A stretch of DNA of 64,000 nucleotides from Tetrahymena elliotti 4EA (taxonomy: Eukaryota; Ciliophora; Oligohymenophorea; Hymenostomatida; Tetrahymenidae). Position numbers and translations under genes: made by a program. Location: contig JH720320.1 of the NCBI GenBank assembly GCA_000231825.2, positions 146,058 to 210,057 of the forward strand, given 5' to 3'. Shown one piece after another: positions 25,171-38,652 of the stretch; position 1 is the first letter of the stretch, and each line of letters opens with the position of its first letter. The notes beneath the pieces were generated by a model. It was not told the DNA's origin. It made no database searches and saw only the letters and a program-made list of their open reading frames with translations.

Positions 25171-28100
25171 ATGTAGCAGTAAGATAAGACATTGTCTTCT
25201 TCATCATCTCCAAGATAATCTTAAAATAGTTGTGAAAGTTCAACAGAAAGGATGAACAGGGCTTAAGCTAATCACTAACAGCTTAATCCTTACTAAGATC
25301 AAATAAATTTTAAAAATAATAGTTTTTTAGCTAAAGAATATGGACCAGATAGCATTTAAATGGAAAATAAATATTCAAAAAAGTAAAATTATCAATAAAA
25401 TAAGCAAAATAATAATGACTTTCAACTCAAAAATGTTGTCAGCTAGATGTTGGGAGAAGGGGAAGAACTGGAATTGGTTGAACTTGGTGATTCTTCAGTT
25501 CTTAAAAAAAGCAGTAATATCGCTCCACCTGCCCCAAATCCTAGTTAAATTGATGGAAAGAATTAAATAAAGGATATTGCAACATTATTCAAAAATAATT
25601 ACATATTTTTAGATGAGGAAATAAATATTAAGTGTACGACAAGTAAGAATTATTTACTTTAAATTATTAATAACTTCATTTTTAAACAGTGATAATTTTA
25701 TAAAAAAGGTTAGATATTATCTAGGAAGGATGATTATGATGAAAGCATTTCAACAATTTAATAAAAGAAACCTTAAAACTAATATATTAAATAAGCTTTT
25801 AGTAATGATTATGATGAAAATTAGGATAGTTCTATTATAGGTAGAAATAATGAATAAAAATAAAGGTCTCCTTAAAAAGGGAATAACGATTAATAATTTG
25901 GAAGGTAAATAATGTCTGAATATATTTGTTAAGATAAAGAAGCTTCACCTTCAGTTTCTAATAATAGAAATCAATTAATACCTAATTAAGTTACTATTTA
26001 AACTGCGAACAATGCTAATATTATTACAGGGTTTTAGTTTGCCAATTCTATATATTCAAATTAAAGTTAAGAAAATAGCTTACCAAATTTACCAAATTAA
26101 GCAACTGTACCAAATAAGATAATAACTAATAGTAAATGCAATAATCCTAACGATTCATTAAATTCATTTAGCTCAAATTAGCTTAGCTCAGTAGATAATT
26201 CTAAAGGCTCAAGTAACCAAAGTATCAAAGTAAAAATTAATTTATCTGAATACAATTAAATAGAAAAAAATGAATTTGTTTGTTAATTAAAAAAGAGTTA
26301 GTTACTTTCTTACAATTTTATAATTTTAATTTTCTTTATTTCAATTTGAAAATCAAATCTGATTTGTTTTTATTTTTGAATTAATAATAAATATAATTTT
26401 GTTAAATCTTTGCTATATATTATAAAGCTACTTGAGAATAATGTCTAGGAAGAGGAACTAAAACATAAAATAGGGTTAGAAAGTTTGAGTATTCTTAGAT
26501 CAGAAGTCAATTAATTTTTAGGCTTATTGTAAAGCTATAATAACGAAATCCTTACTAGCCCTAAGCATTAACAGCTAATTTAATAAAAGCAATAATCATC
26601 ATCTTCTTCAGAAAATCGTTATGAATCTCTAATTGAATCGCCAGTAAAGAAACAGAGTGAAGAATAAAATTTCTATTAGAAAAAAATGAATAAAACTTTA
26701 GATCAAAAAATGAAGGAAGAGTACAATTTAAAACTGGAAGAATATCTCGATGATCACAAAGAAATGTCAGAATTTTATGTCAGATAAACTAAAGAATAAA
26801 AAAATAAAATTAATGATGATAAATACAATAAAAGCTAAGACTATCAAGACTAGCTAATAAAATCTAAGTTATAAATTATTGATTCTTATGATACAATCTA
26901 GAATTAGAAATAAATGGAGATCGAGAATATTGTTGATAGTGAAAATAAAAAGTAAACATAAAAATAATATATTTTTGTGTAAAACTTCTGCGAAGATTAG
27001 TAAAGCCCCACAAATAACAGTGAGTATGAATCTGATGAATCTAATCAGATTTTAGAGTAACCTTATTCATATAGGAGAGCTAAGAAATCATTTACCTCAA
27101 CTAACTTAAACAATCTTTCTATTATTTTTAGTGAAAGTGAGAAATCTTCACCACAATTAATATAATCAAGCTCTTCCTAATCTCAAGAAAGCAGCTAAAT
27201 GCTAGGAGAATGTAACAAGATTGAATACGATACCTAGGAATAAAAAAGTTTGATAGAAGATACTATTTCTAACAGTTTGCATACTCAAGGTAACCTTGAC
27301 AATCAAAAATCTTAATAATATTCCAAACAGCAGCTGAGCTTATTTGATTAAAATCCATTGCTCTAAAATAAAATGCAAATAAATGATAATAGCTAATATG
27401 TGGAATAATAAGGAAATATATAGAAAAAGTAGCTAATAAATAGTAACTATAGAGAAAGGAATAATAGAAGCAATTTAGCTTTTGATGTAAAGAATTTTAA
27501 TGGAATAGCTGAAGAGCTTATTAGATAATCTGATAATCTTTAGTTACAGATAAACCAAATTCAAAGTAACTCTTAGAATTAGAGATGTAGTCCTAATGAA
27601 TTGTAAGACAAATTAAAAAGCACAATGAGTGGAGATTCCTGTAATACAAGCATAAATTTGGAATATAGTAAAAAATCTGACGCAAATGAGAGCTTGGCTT
27701 ATTTGAAAGAAGCTTTTTAATTATGTTTATAAGATTTAAAGAGCCAATTAAGTGGGGATGTGTATCAACTAATTTAACAGAAGCTGAAGTCCGTATAGGT
27801 ACAAGATATAAAATTTTAATTTACAGTTTATAAAAATTAATTAATCAGTGTAATTACTTTATAAAAATTAGTAAGCTTATCATTCCCACATTTAACTTGA
27901 AGTGGAGAAAGGCAATGTACTTGAAAAGAAAAATGAAAATTTAAATAAAAGTAATGAAATGATCATGCAAGCTCTACAGGCAACAAAGGAAGAAATAAAA
28001 TAACTAATTTATAATTATCAACTACTCTCCGAAGACCATGTACAATCTTACTTTTCATTTCTAAGATATTTATTAATAATCATAATTTAAAAAAAGAATG

Positions 28101-29315
28101 AATTACTTGAGTCAAATAGCGAATTTGTACAAAAAGAAAAAAATCTTCTGAACTAAATAGAGAAAATAGAAAAAGAAAGACAACACCTAAAATATTTGAT
28201 TTTGATTGCAAATGAAAAATATGAGAAGATTGACGAAAAGTGTAATCAACTCACCAAGAAAAACTCTTAGCTTAATGAATAAATTTCAAGTATGCAAAAC
28301 TAGTTCTCAAACATAAACTAGATACTTAGGTATATACATTAAGATTATATTAGCTTTTTAACATTAGTTTATATAATTAGAGAGGTGATTATTAATCTTC
28401 AAGAAAACAAAGACTCCGAAATTCATAGTATTCTTTAAAAAATTTTGAAAGGTAAAAAAACTCATGAAGATTTTTAAATTTTCAATAAGCACCTTCTTTT
28501 TAAAATGTGTGGTGAGAAGTACAGTCAACAAGATTTTTATTTTATTTTTGACTAAATTGTTTATGATAGAGAGAGTAATTGAATACATTTTATTTTCTAA
28601 TAACAAATAAATAGAGGCAAATGAGATGATGATCACAAAAAAGGACACTGATTCTCTCTTTTCTAAGTATTCTCACTACAGTCCTAATGCTAGTTGCAGT
28701 GCTAAGCAGTCCTCTGCTAGAGAAGGATCTTTAGGCAGAGTTTAAAAAACAAGGGTAAAAAAGATTAAAATTTTATGTATTTAATAAAAATAAAACTATT
28801 TTTATTAGAGCTCTTCACCTCAGAGAGAAGGAGTATCACCTCCAACTAGGAATCAAATTTAAAATAAGGGAAATAATTCTTTATCTAATATTAATTTAAA
28901 ACAAAAGGAAAACAGATACACGTAATCATAATAAATTTAACAAGGGGTAGGAACAATATTTTAAAATATTTCAATTAATCAACCAATAAACAGCAATAAC
29001 AACCCTAAAAAACCAAGTAACAACTAATTAGAAATCTAAAAGCACAATAAAATTTCAGTGTAACAAACAAATCTAACATAACTCAATCAAAGTCTAGGCA
29101 GTATTAAACAAAAAGAAAACTTAAACAGGTAAAAAACTCCCCCTAAAATAATTCAAAAATAAGGACTGCCCTGCAGATCAAAAGAAGACCAACGAAAGAT
29201 TGAAGAAACATACAGGCAAATATTCTTAAAATAATTAAAACAATCAAAAATAAAAGAAATATCTAATATAAACAACAATAATAACAATAACAATACTAAA
29301 ACGGCCTTTAATTGA
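25171..29315 (+). CDS. Large Q-rich coiled-coil protein, eight exons (1217 aa)
   Basis: My model joins 25171-25642, 25709-26277, 26428-27798, 27872-28039, 28097-28329, 28381-28574, 28615-28754 and 28809-29315 in consistent phase to 1218 codons ending in TGA. Residues 1-345 are Ser/Asn/Gln-rich and disordered. Residues about 350-800 mix charged helices with Ser-rich linkers. Exons 4-6 form a coiled coil followed by a helical block (EVIINLQENKDSEIHSILQK, later THEDFQIFNKHLLFKMCGEK). The C-terminus is again Q/N-rich with an Asn run near residue 1205. The second intron uses a GTTTGT donor, the only choice that keeps frame. It looks like a cytoskeleton- or basal-body-type scaffold, but that is only an impression; no known domain is recognised. 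Confidence 0.8.
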
Positions 29316-31180
29316 CAGATAAGATAGCTTAACTTGAATTTATATGTTATTACTATTATTGACATTTAATAATTATAAGTAAAATCATAAAGATTCATAG
29401 CTATTGTAAATATTTATCAAAAAATAGAGAAAAATAACTTATTCTTTGATGCCAAAAATAAAAAAATAAATCTTTAAGTAAAATATTTCAATAAAATAAC
29501 AAGAAAAAAATACTTGTAATTATATTAATAAAATCTAATATTGTTGTAAAGAAAATGCAAATTTTTTTCTCTTAAATGTGAGCGGTTTGTAAATATCTTT
29601 TAATTTGTATAAATACTGTTCCTTCAAAGCTTTTCAAAAGTACAAATATATTACACAATCAATCAAATATTCATTATTTTATTATAATTTTTGTCAAATA
29701 TTTTAAAGAATTGTTAAAATATTTTGGTTTAAGTTTTTTATAAAAAACGAAGAAATTTTTGTTAATATTATTAATACGAAATAAGATTCATACTTAATTA
29801 GATATTGGATTAGATAGATAGATATTTTGTTTAATTAAAGATTTGTTTGGAAAATTAAATCTTTTGTAAATATAAAAATCTAAAATTAATTTGAAAAATA
29901 AGGTTTTTTCTTATTTTTAGAAAATAAATAAAAAGTTTTTGAAGAAGAATTTGAGACAAAAGATATTTTAATCTTTTGAAAAAGAAGTTCTATATTGCAA
30001 ACACAATTTAGAATCCTCAACATCTATCTTCTATCAAATAAATAAATTGTAAATATATAACTTCTTCCAAAATATTCTAAAAGAATTGTATATCTTGAAA
30101 ATGAAATATTTTAATGTTTTTGGCAATTCAGCGTTGACCAAACAAACAAAATCTGAATGTATAAAAGAATAAATTTATTTATATATCTTCCTTCCCTTAT
30201 TTAATTTAATTTAGATAAAGTAATAACCCAGTTTATGTTAAGCCAAATCTTAAAAATATCAAAAATCAATTATTGAAGAAATAATTTATTTACTCATTCG
30301 TATTTCAACTTTGAAGTCTCTAAATACTTTATTTTGAATAAAATAAAACTAATTATTATGTGTGATTCGTAATAAAGATATTTCTAATTAATAGTTTATA
30401 ATAATATTTCTCAAATATATTATTAAGAGTCACCAATTACTTTATTTAATTTATTAATAACTAACCAAGCAAACAAATAAATAAACAAAAAATGAATAAA
30501 AAGAAATCTGTAAATTAAAAACTATAAAAAGTTATTTTTGACTTTTTAAATTATTATCAGCGTTTTTGCATCTTAAGGAAACCCATTTTTATTCTTTAAA
30601 GCAATCAGCTTTCTCCTGACTAATGTCTAAATAACCAAGGAACATTAAAATTGCTAAATTGAGATATTTAAGTATGAGAATTAAGTTAAATGAATTTAAA
30701 TTCTATTAGAAAAATTGTTTGCATTCTGATTATTTTAAATGAAATTCTTAGTGACTCTTTCAATTTTTGAATTTATTTATTTTGGTTAATTAATCAAATG
30801 AATTGAAATATTATCTGCATTTCACTTTGGTATAAGGAATATTTATTTAATGCTTTTCTTTTTTAATCTTTACAACCTATTTGCTTATAGGTTATGAACA
30901 ATTCTAAGCTCTTTCTTTCTTTTAGTATAATTAAATAATATCTAAAGAAGATATATAACAAAAAATTAATTAAAAAGTAACAAAAATAATTAGAAATAAT
31001 AAAAAGGAAAATATAAAGAAACACAATTTAGGAAGAAATTAGAGAAGATAAGCAAAGGATTGTTTAATATTAAAAAGAAATAAAAAGTAGAAGAGCAAAC
31101 AAGCACAGCCACTTATTTACTCTGTTTTAAGCAGTGATTTTTCAAACTATAACTTAACTTTCCTAGTCTTTTATTTCTGA
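29316..31180. other. AT-rich spacer
   Basis: No supported gene. A minus-strand frame from ATG at 30645 begins protein-like (MFLGYLDISQEKADCFKEQK) but becomes AT-driven; it might be a lone exon. Confidence 0.5.
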
Positions 31181-31658
31181 ATGTCGTTTCCTAAAAAAGT
31201 GGTAAACAAAGAGAGAACAATATGCGAAGCGCCTGGTAAGCTAAGTTTATTCCAAATTTTCCAAAAAACCAATTAAACATCAAAAATTTTCTCAATACGA
31301 TCAAATTAAATCAATATGGCAGCTGGACCTAATTAAATAGATTTTTTAGCAAATGACTAATTTTACTTTTATATTCAAATTAGAGTTGACAGTATATGAA
31401 CACACTTCGGAGATGCAGACATCTCATATGTGTGAAGAAGAGGTAGAAATCAATAATTGGCTTGAGGAAAATAATATTTAGATGGCAGATCCTCTTGATT
31501 TAATTCACTAATATTTTCATGTCAAAAAGAAAAAAATTAGTGAAAAAATAGCAGAAAATAAAAAAAGCAAAGGTCTTACTTAAGGCTCACTATTATTAGA
31601 GCGCCGTGCAAAAAGAAATGTAAACGCTCCAACCATTTCTTTCTCTGAAAATATTTGA
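31181..31658 (+). CDS. Small two-exon protein, unknown function (109 aa)
   Basis: Exon 31181-31235 and exon 31384-31658 join in phase 1 to 110 codons ending in TGA 31656-31658. The intron is GTAAGC...ATTAG. The protein starts MSFPKKVVNKERTICEAPE, has an acidic helix (CEEEVEINNWLEENNIQ) and a basic C-terminal half (HVKKKKISEKIAENKKSKG, then LLERRAKRNVNAP). An internal AG at about 31311 would give a different second exon, but its frame soon meets TGA, so I prefer the long intron. GC content is well above the flanks. No family recognised. Confidence 0.7.
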
Positions 31659-34600
31659 GCTTACACAAATAGGAGTAAGAGTTTTTAAAGAAAAACAAAA
31701 TATATAATACTACCAACCTTGTTAATAGTTTATAATAAACTTGCAAAGTTAAATAATAACCATTTTCACACCCATATTAAATTTTCTACAATCATATTTC
31801 ATAATCATGATTAAGCTACTAAGATGAAAGATGAATTAATAAGTCACTTTAAATAAAACATATTAAATGATCAATAAAGAATACTACCTTCATGGATTAA
31901 TTAATTAATTTCTAAATTTAAAAATCTAATTGCAAATAAAATAAATGAAATAGGCAGAGATCATCTCTTGGCATTAAAAATTATATTCTTTTAATAAATT
32001 TGTATTAGCAAGCAATACTATAATTAACTTACTTTGATTCTTTTTTGTAAGATGGTAAAATTAGCTAAGTGATTTTTCATAAGTAAAGTAGAGAAATAAA
32101 CAATAAAAAAATAATGATTAAAAAACAATAAACTAATTCAACTTACTTGCATGTATATTTTATGATTTATCTAAAATAAGAATTACTACTAAAGTATAAA
32201 TAAATACTTGTTCACTACTTAATAACCAACCTATTAATATAAATACAAAATTCTTTACGGTTGAACTTGTCTAAATTATTTTTTGCTAAAATAGCTGAAA
32301 TACTTAAATAATATTTAAATAATTGAAAAGTAAAAACAATATTAATCACCCATAATAAATAAAGAGTTAGAATTTTCAAGTAAAAACATACAAAAGTTAT
32401 TATTAAATTTGATCATTAAAATTCAAATAGACAGAAAAATTTGAAGATTATTAATAGAAAAATTGAAAAAATTTTTTGCTAAGGATCAATCAAATGAAAT
32501 TGTTTTTACTAAACATAATTACATAATTCAGTGAATAATTAAATTACCATCAAATTAGAAATTACAAAAATCTCTAAGATAATTAAAAAATACATCAGAT
32601 AGCAATTTTACCTATATCATTATTTTGAACCATATTATCTTTTAATAAAAAAAAACAAGAGAAATGATGAGTATTTCAATCAATCAAATAATAAATTAAA
32701 TTAATCATAATAATAAAATAATACTTAAATTAATACATGCCATATTCATATATCAACCTTTACTTTCTTATTTTCTCTAATGACAAAACCATCATAAACA
32801 AACTTTTACTACTAATTATAAAATACAAAAAAGCATAAATAGCATTCAAAATAAATTATTGATGAGTTATGACATATTAAAGTTTATTAAAAAAGTAAAA
32901 ACACTTAAAAACTAGACAAAGAAAAGCTAAATTAGAAACTAAAAGAGTTGCAATAATTTGCAAGGTAATTAATTGGATAAATTGATATTTGATTTAAATT
33001 CTAATGCATGCTAAGTAAATCTACTAATAAAAATGAAAAGAAACAATAAATATTTAATAATAATATTAATAATTTTACTATTATTTATATAATTAAATAT
33101 AATACATATACTTTATTTTACATTTTACTCACTTAACTACTTTATTATAAATCAAATTTGTTCTCTTTTTATTCTGAAGAAAACAAATAAAAATTCAAAT
33201 TTTTGACTTATAATAGATCACATTAGTCCTTTATCAGATTAATTTTGTTATACAAACTGATATCATAAAGCATTAATCTTATAAATTATGTTTAAATTTG
33301 TAAAGAAATTCTGTTTCTTACAATTTTTTTCTCAAAATATTGATTCAATTATCTAATTGACAATTGATTATTTTTGTATATTACTTACTTATTAATTTAA
33401 TTTTTTATGTTTTTTTTAGATTTTAAAAATTTAAGTTAAAAATGTTTTTTTACAATTTTCTTCTATTCAATTTATGTTGTTCAAGAGTGTTAATTAAAAG
33501 TTAAATATGTTAAATATTTCAAATGTGCTTTTAATATTAGAAAGATGTTAAGTTTTTCTTTGAAAATCAAAGTTTAAAATTTTAATCTTTTTTTTTATAT
33601 AAATTGCATTGGAAAAATAATATAAGAAAAGAAAGGAGTACTTATCCAAAATTTAAAGAAAAATTTAATATACTTTGATACATATCCCCCTTGATTCTCT
33701 CTGTGTTGAAAGGTTTTAGTAATAAAATTTCAGCTAAAATAATCTTAAATACAGTTATATAGAATTTTTCAAGACTCTGATTAAGAATTGTATTTCAAAT
33801 CAAAATAAATGAAACATTTTACTTTTGGCAAATTCTATTTTTAAAAGAAATATTTAAAGCTGCATGATTCTTGACCTATTAGCTGCTGTTAAATTCTCTC
33901 ACCCACAAATTATTTGCCAAATATTTTGTAGAAAAGACCTAATTAAAGAATAGATAAAAAAATTACAAATTTATAGTGCTAGAATAATTTATTTAAAGGT
34001 CTTAGTTAATTTTAGCTTTTATATATTTTCTTTTTATTAACACAATTTTGATTAATAGAATATGAAAATTAAAAATCATTATAGTATTTTTGCTTTCAAT
34101 TTTATCAGCACTAATGTTCTTAATTCATCAAGACTAATTGAACTTAATTCATAAAAAATAAGTTGAAAAATTGACTTAAAAATTTAAAAATATTAATATG
34201 TATCTTTGATACAATAAAAGTTTTAATAAAAAATTGTTGAGAAATTTAGACAGAAAATTTTAAAAATAATGATTGATTATTAAAAATAAAACCATCCATA
34301 AATATTAAATTAATTGTTAATTAAAATATTTAGAGGATATTTTTGCATAATAAAATGATATTTTTTAGAAACAAATTTAAAAGCCAGATAGTCTTAAAGT
34401 GCAAAAAAATTATTTTATTATCATAAAGTATATTAGTTACATTGAAAAACTTAAATCTCTTAATTTTACTCCATATTTTTTCTGCAAATTTTAATCATAA
34501 AGATGAAGAAATTGGCTTCATAAAGTAATTTTTAAATTAAAGTTCTTCTATTTTTTTTAATTATTGTGGAAGCAAGTATTTATCTCTTTTATTTGATTGT

Positions 34601-36251
34601 TATTTATATGATTATAAAAATAGTTTACTTTTTTTAGAGCTATATTTTGTAGTCGGAGTAATTTATAAAATTAAATTAAAACTTTTTTGAGCATATAAAA
34701 ATGAATATATTTTAAAATTCTGAGATATTTGTTTATTTTAAAAGACAAAAAATTATTGATTGGTGAGTAAACATATTAAATCATTATTTTTTAAATTTAC
34801 TTTTATCCTGTAAAATATGAATTTTATTAAACAAATAAGTAATAAATGGTATTTTGTTTGATGAAAATATAAATTTTATCTAGCTTTTGCTTCCATTTTT
34901 TTTGTATTAAAATAGTAAAGCATTTTATTCTCCTCTTTATAAGTTAAACTCTTTTGAAATTTTATTTCTTCTCATTAGGAAAAGCAGTCATAAATCAATT
35001 TCTTTTTACTTTTTTCGCAGCTTGATTTTTACAAAAAATTTTTAAGATTGTGTAAATAGATATTTTCTGGAAGAATTGATTACTGATTTAAGTTTTATAA
35101 TTTTTTGTGAGAATACAAATATTTTTATTTTAAAGGTTTTAGTGAAACTTAAATTTTAATAGCTAAAATAAGAGTTTATACTGTTTTTTATATAAAATAA
35201 AATTTATTGTAAGATATTTTTACATATTTTTGGAAACTTTAGATGACACTATTTTAAATTTTATGAAATAAATAGTTATTATATGAGATAAGTAAAAAGT
35301 ATTTATTAATAAGATAATCAAATAATATAATAATTATTTAAGAGATTTAAATTGGTTAAAATTTATGAACATTTCTAGAAATTTTGTTTACTTTTTTTTT
35401 AAATTTTCAAAATTTGAGATTTTTATAATTATTTAATTAGAAAATGTTCGAAAGAGTTACTTATTTTGATTTAGAAGTTAAAAATAATAATTCACTTTTT
35501 GTTCAATAAAAATAAATTTTTTGATCTATTGAAGCTCTTCCCTATTTTATTTATTGAAATAGGAGTATTATTTTATAAATTTTGACAAGAGTAAATTAAA
35601 AAGGATTTGACATAGTATAAAGTTAAGAAATGAAAATATAAGATAAAAATAATATGAAAATTTCCAGAAGTTTAATTTACTCTCATTAGTGAATTTTCAT
35701 AAAAATTTAACTAACTAATACCAAATTAATCTATAAATAAATTTTGTGGAATTATTCTAGAAAGTTATGACTCATGCACAATAAGTAATATAAAAGATAA
35801 GAAAGGGAGAGTTAAAAAAATTAATTTAAATTTAGATGGTGGATGATATATTTGAGGTTTGATGTTAAGGAAATTTAGAAAACTGTGAGTAAATACAAAT
35901 CGCTTTAGTTTAAGATATCAGAAATTATGAACTGGTAAAGAAATTGATTACTTAATCTGAGATGTATAGCCAATATTTAATTAAATTGCGCTTACAAAAA
36001 TTTTCATGTAAAATTAATTTGAGTGTAATAATTCATAAGTAAAATTAAAATAGAAATCTTACTAAGCCACTATAAAAGTAAGATGAAGGAAACCAAATTT
36101 ATATTCATTAAATTTTAATAAAAATAACAAAAATTTATTTTTTATCAAGAACTGCTTTGAATACATCGATTTCAAATCTAAAAAAAGAAATTAAACATAC
36201 CTAATATTTAATACTTAAAACAATAAATAACAAAATTTTGGAAAACAAGTC
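31659..36251. other. Long AT-rich spacer before the ABCG array
   Basis: 4.6 kb of very AT-rich sequence with homopolymer runs. I see no gene, repeat family or GC-rich element. Its last 200 bp are presumably the promoter of ABCG copy 1. Confidence 0.6.
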
Positions 36252-38012
36252 ATGAGTCAAGTAGAAAAAATAAATAGTAAAGGTGTTGATATCACCTGGA
36301 GAAATGTCACATATACAGCACATACTAAGAAGTATCACCGTGAAATTCTCAAGGGATTATCTGGTATTTGCAGAGCAGGTGAAATGACAGCTATTATGGG
36401 TAGTTCAGGAGCAGGTAAAACTACATTACTTAACATTTTATGCTGCAGAGCTGAAAATACTAATGAAGTTAAGCTTGAAGGAGATATTACTGCTAATGGA
36501 AAGACTTTTGATGCCCGTTCATTTTCTAATTTTGCTGCTTATGTTATGCAAGAAGATCTAATTTTAGAAACAATGACTGTTTTAGAAGCACTCCAATTTG
36601 CTGCTAATTTAAAAATGACAGGAACTGATAAATAAAAGTAGGACAAAGTTTAAGAAGTTTTAAAAATTATGCGCTTAGAAAAATGTTAGAACAGTCTTAT
36701 TGGTGGATATGCAATCAAAGGTATTACTAAGGGAGAAAAGAAGCGTACATCTATTGCTTTCGAATTAGTTAGCGATCCTGATGTTATTTTCTTAGATGAG
36801 CCCACTAGTGGTTTAGACTCCTTTACTGCTTACAATGTAGTAGATGTTTTATAATCATATGCTAGAGAATAAAATAAAACAATCATTTGTACAATCCATT
36901 AACCTTCTTCAGAAATCTTTTATAAGTTTGATCGTTTGATACTTTTGGTTGATGGTAAATTTATTTATCAAGGACCTAGAGACTAAGTTATTGAATACTT
37001 TGGTTCATTTGGCTTTTAATGTCCTCATCTCAGTAATCCTGCTGATTACTTTATGAGTATTATGCATGCTGAATCAGAAGAAAACAAAAATAATTATAAA
37101 GTATATTTTGAAAATTTTGAGAATAAATTAAAAGACAAAATATCAAGCGAAATAGACTAACATGGAACTGAATTAATTCTTCATAAATCAGCTCAAGCTT
37201 CATTCCTCACTCAAGTTGGCATTTTAATCAAACGTAACTTTAGAAATGTAAAAAGAAATCCTATGGAACTAAGAGCTAAGGTTATTCAAGCAATCATTCT
37301 TGGTATATTTACAGGTATTATTTATCTAAATCTTCCTGATCCTGAAACTCATAGAGATGATTAACGTGTTGTTAATGACTTTAATGGAGCTATCTTCTTT
37401 TTGATATAAAATACACATATGAACACTCTCTTCCCTATTGTACTTTCTCTCCCATTAGAAAAAGGTGTTTATTTGAAGGAAGAAAATGCAAAGCTATATA
37501 CAGCAACTGCCTATTTCTTAGCAAAAGTAGCTATAGAAAGTCTAGTTGCTTTATTATGTCCAATTGTTTTTGTCAGTATAAGCTATTACATGATTGGTCT
37601 TAATGCAAACTTTGGTCGTTTCTGCTTCTTCGTACTAGTTTGTATTATTAATAGTTACATAGGATTAGCTTAAGGGCTTTTCTGTGGTTCACTATTTAAA
37701 GATCCATAAACTTCAATCAATGTCACTCCCATGATGGTTCTTCCATTTTTCTTATTTTCTGGCTTTTATAAAAATGTTGTAGATATGCCTGATTGGAATG
37801 CTTGGTTTTAATGGCTTTCTAATTACAGATATGCATTCGAAGCATTGGTTCGTAACAATTATACTGATGGTCCTTTCACTATAGATGTTATTGGTCAAAC
37901 CAACTTAGATTTTGGTAAATGGATGTGTGTCTTATTATTGGTAGTCTTGTTTGCAGCTTTTTCACTAATTACCCTTACATTACTCAATGTAAAAAAGCAA
38001 CGTTTATAATGA
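36252..38012 (+). CDS. ABCG-family half-transporter, copy 1 (subfamily A, 586 aa)
   Basis: Single exon of 587 codons ending in TGA 38010-38012. The ATPase domain comes first: Walker [10 protein letters not shown] (50-58), Q-loop YVMQED (Gln100), signature ITKGEKKR (158-165), Walker B VIFLDEP (178-184), D-loop SGLDS (186-190) and H-loop TIHQPSS (His216). The membrane domain begins near residue 330 with a hydrophobic segment after NPMELR and contains [17 protein letters not shown]. It ends in KKQRLQ. The NBD-then-TMD order and about 590 residues fit ABCG half-transporters, which must dimerise to pump lipids, sterols or drugs using ATP. The signature has TKG where the family normally has SGG. 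The start follows AAGTCATGAG, and the conserved block begins at residue 11. It is the first gene of the tandem array. Confidence 0.93.
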
Positions 38013-38652
38013 AATTTTTTAAGATAATTTTTATTGTTTATTCAAATTGATTTATATACTACATATTCACCTACTAACTCTAATTTAATAATCACATCTA
38101 AAAAAATGCTATCTCCATTTTACTTTGTTTTGACTTGAATTTTATGAATTTCAATATTTTTATTTGAAATAAAACTATTATTCATTTTTTTAAATTAAAA
38201 ATATGAAATTAAGTCTTTTTATTTTTAGATTTATTAAAATCTTGAAATAGAAATTAGAAGTTTTAAAATAGTAAAATAAATTAAATTATTCAAAATTGTT
38301 TGTGGAGAAAATTAAAGAATTATTATCAAGTTAAAATGAATTTTATTTATCTATTCAATTTATTTTAAAATATAAAAAAAATAAGATTTTTAATTATGTC
38401 TTTTATTAAGAGTTTAAGTAATAATTTAATTTTCTTTTAAACAAAAAATACTAACAAAATCCAATTAATTTTTTTTTCTATTTGTTATATTTTAATTAAT
38501 CCAGTTCTTTAATGAAAATTTGGGTAAATTTAAATAATATAAATTTTGTAACAAATAAAATTGATGTATTTACTCTGAAAAAATTATGGTTAAATAAAGT
38601 AGCCCATTTAAATCAAATATCAAGTTTTTTATCTCTAATAGAATATAAAGTT
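38013..38652. other. AT-rich spacer, copy 1 to relic
   Basis: No feature recognised. An open frame at 38512 runs into the relic; its apparent zinc-knuckle lies at the relic's start and is accidental. Confidence 0.6.

Noticed and set aside
29153..29365. Minus-strand Leu-rich frame
   Set aside because: It overlaps the Asn/Gln-rich last exon of the 25171-29315 gene and is its antisense.
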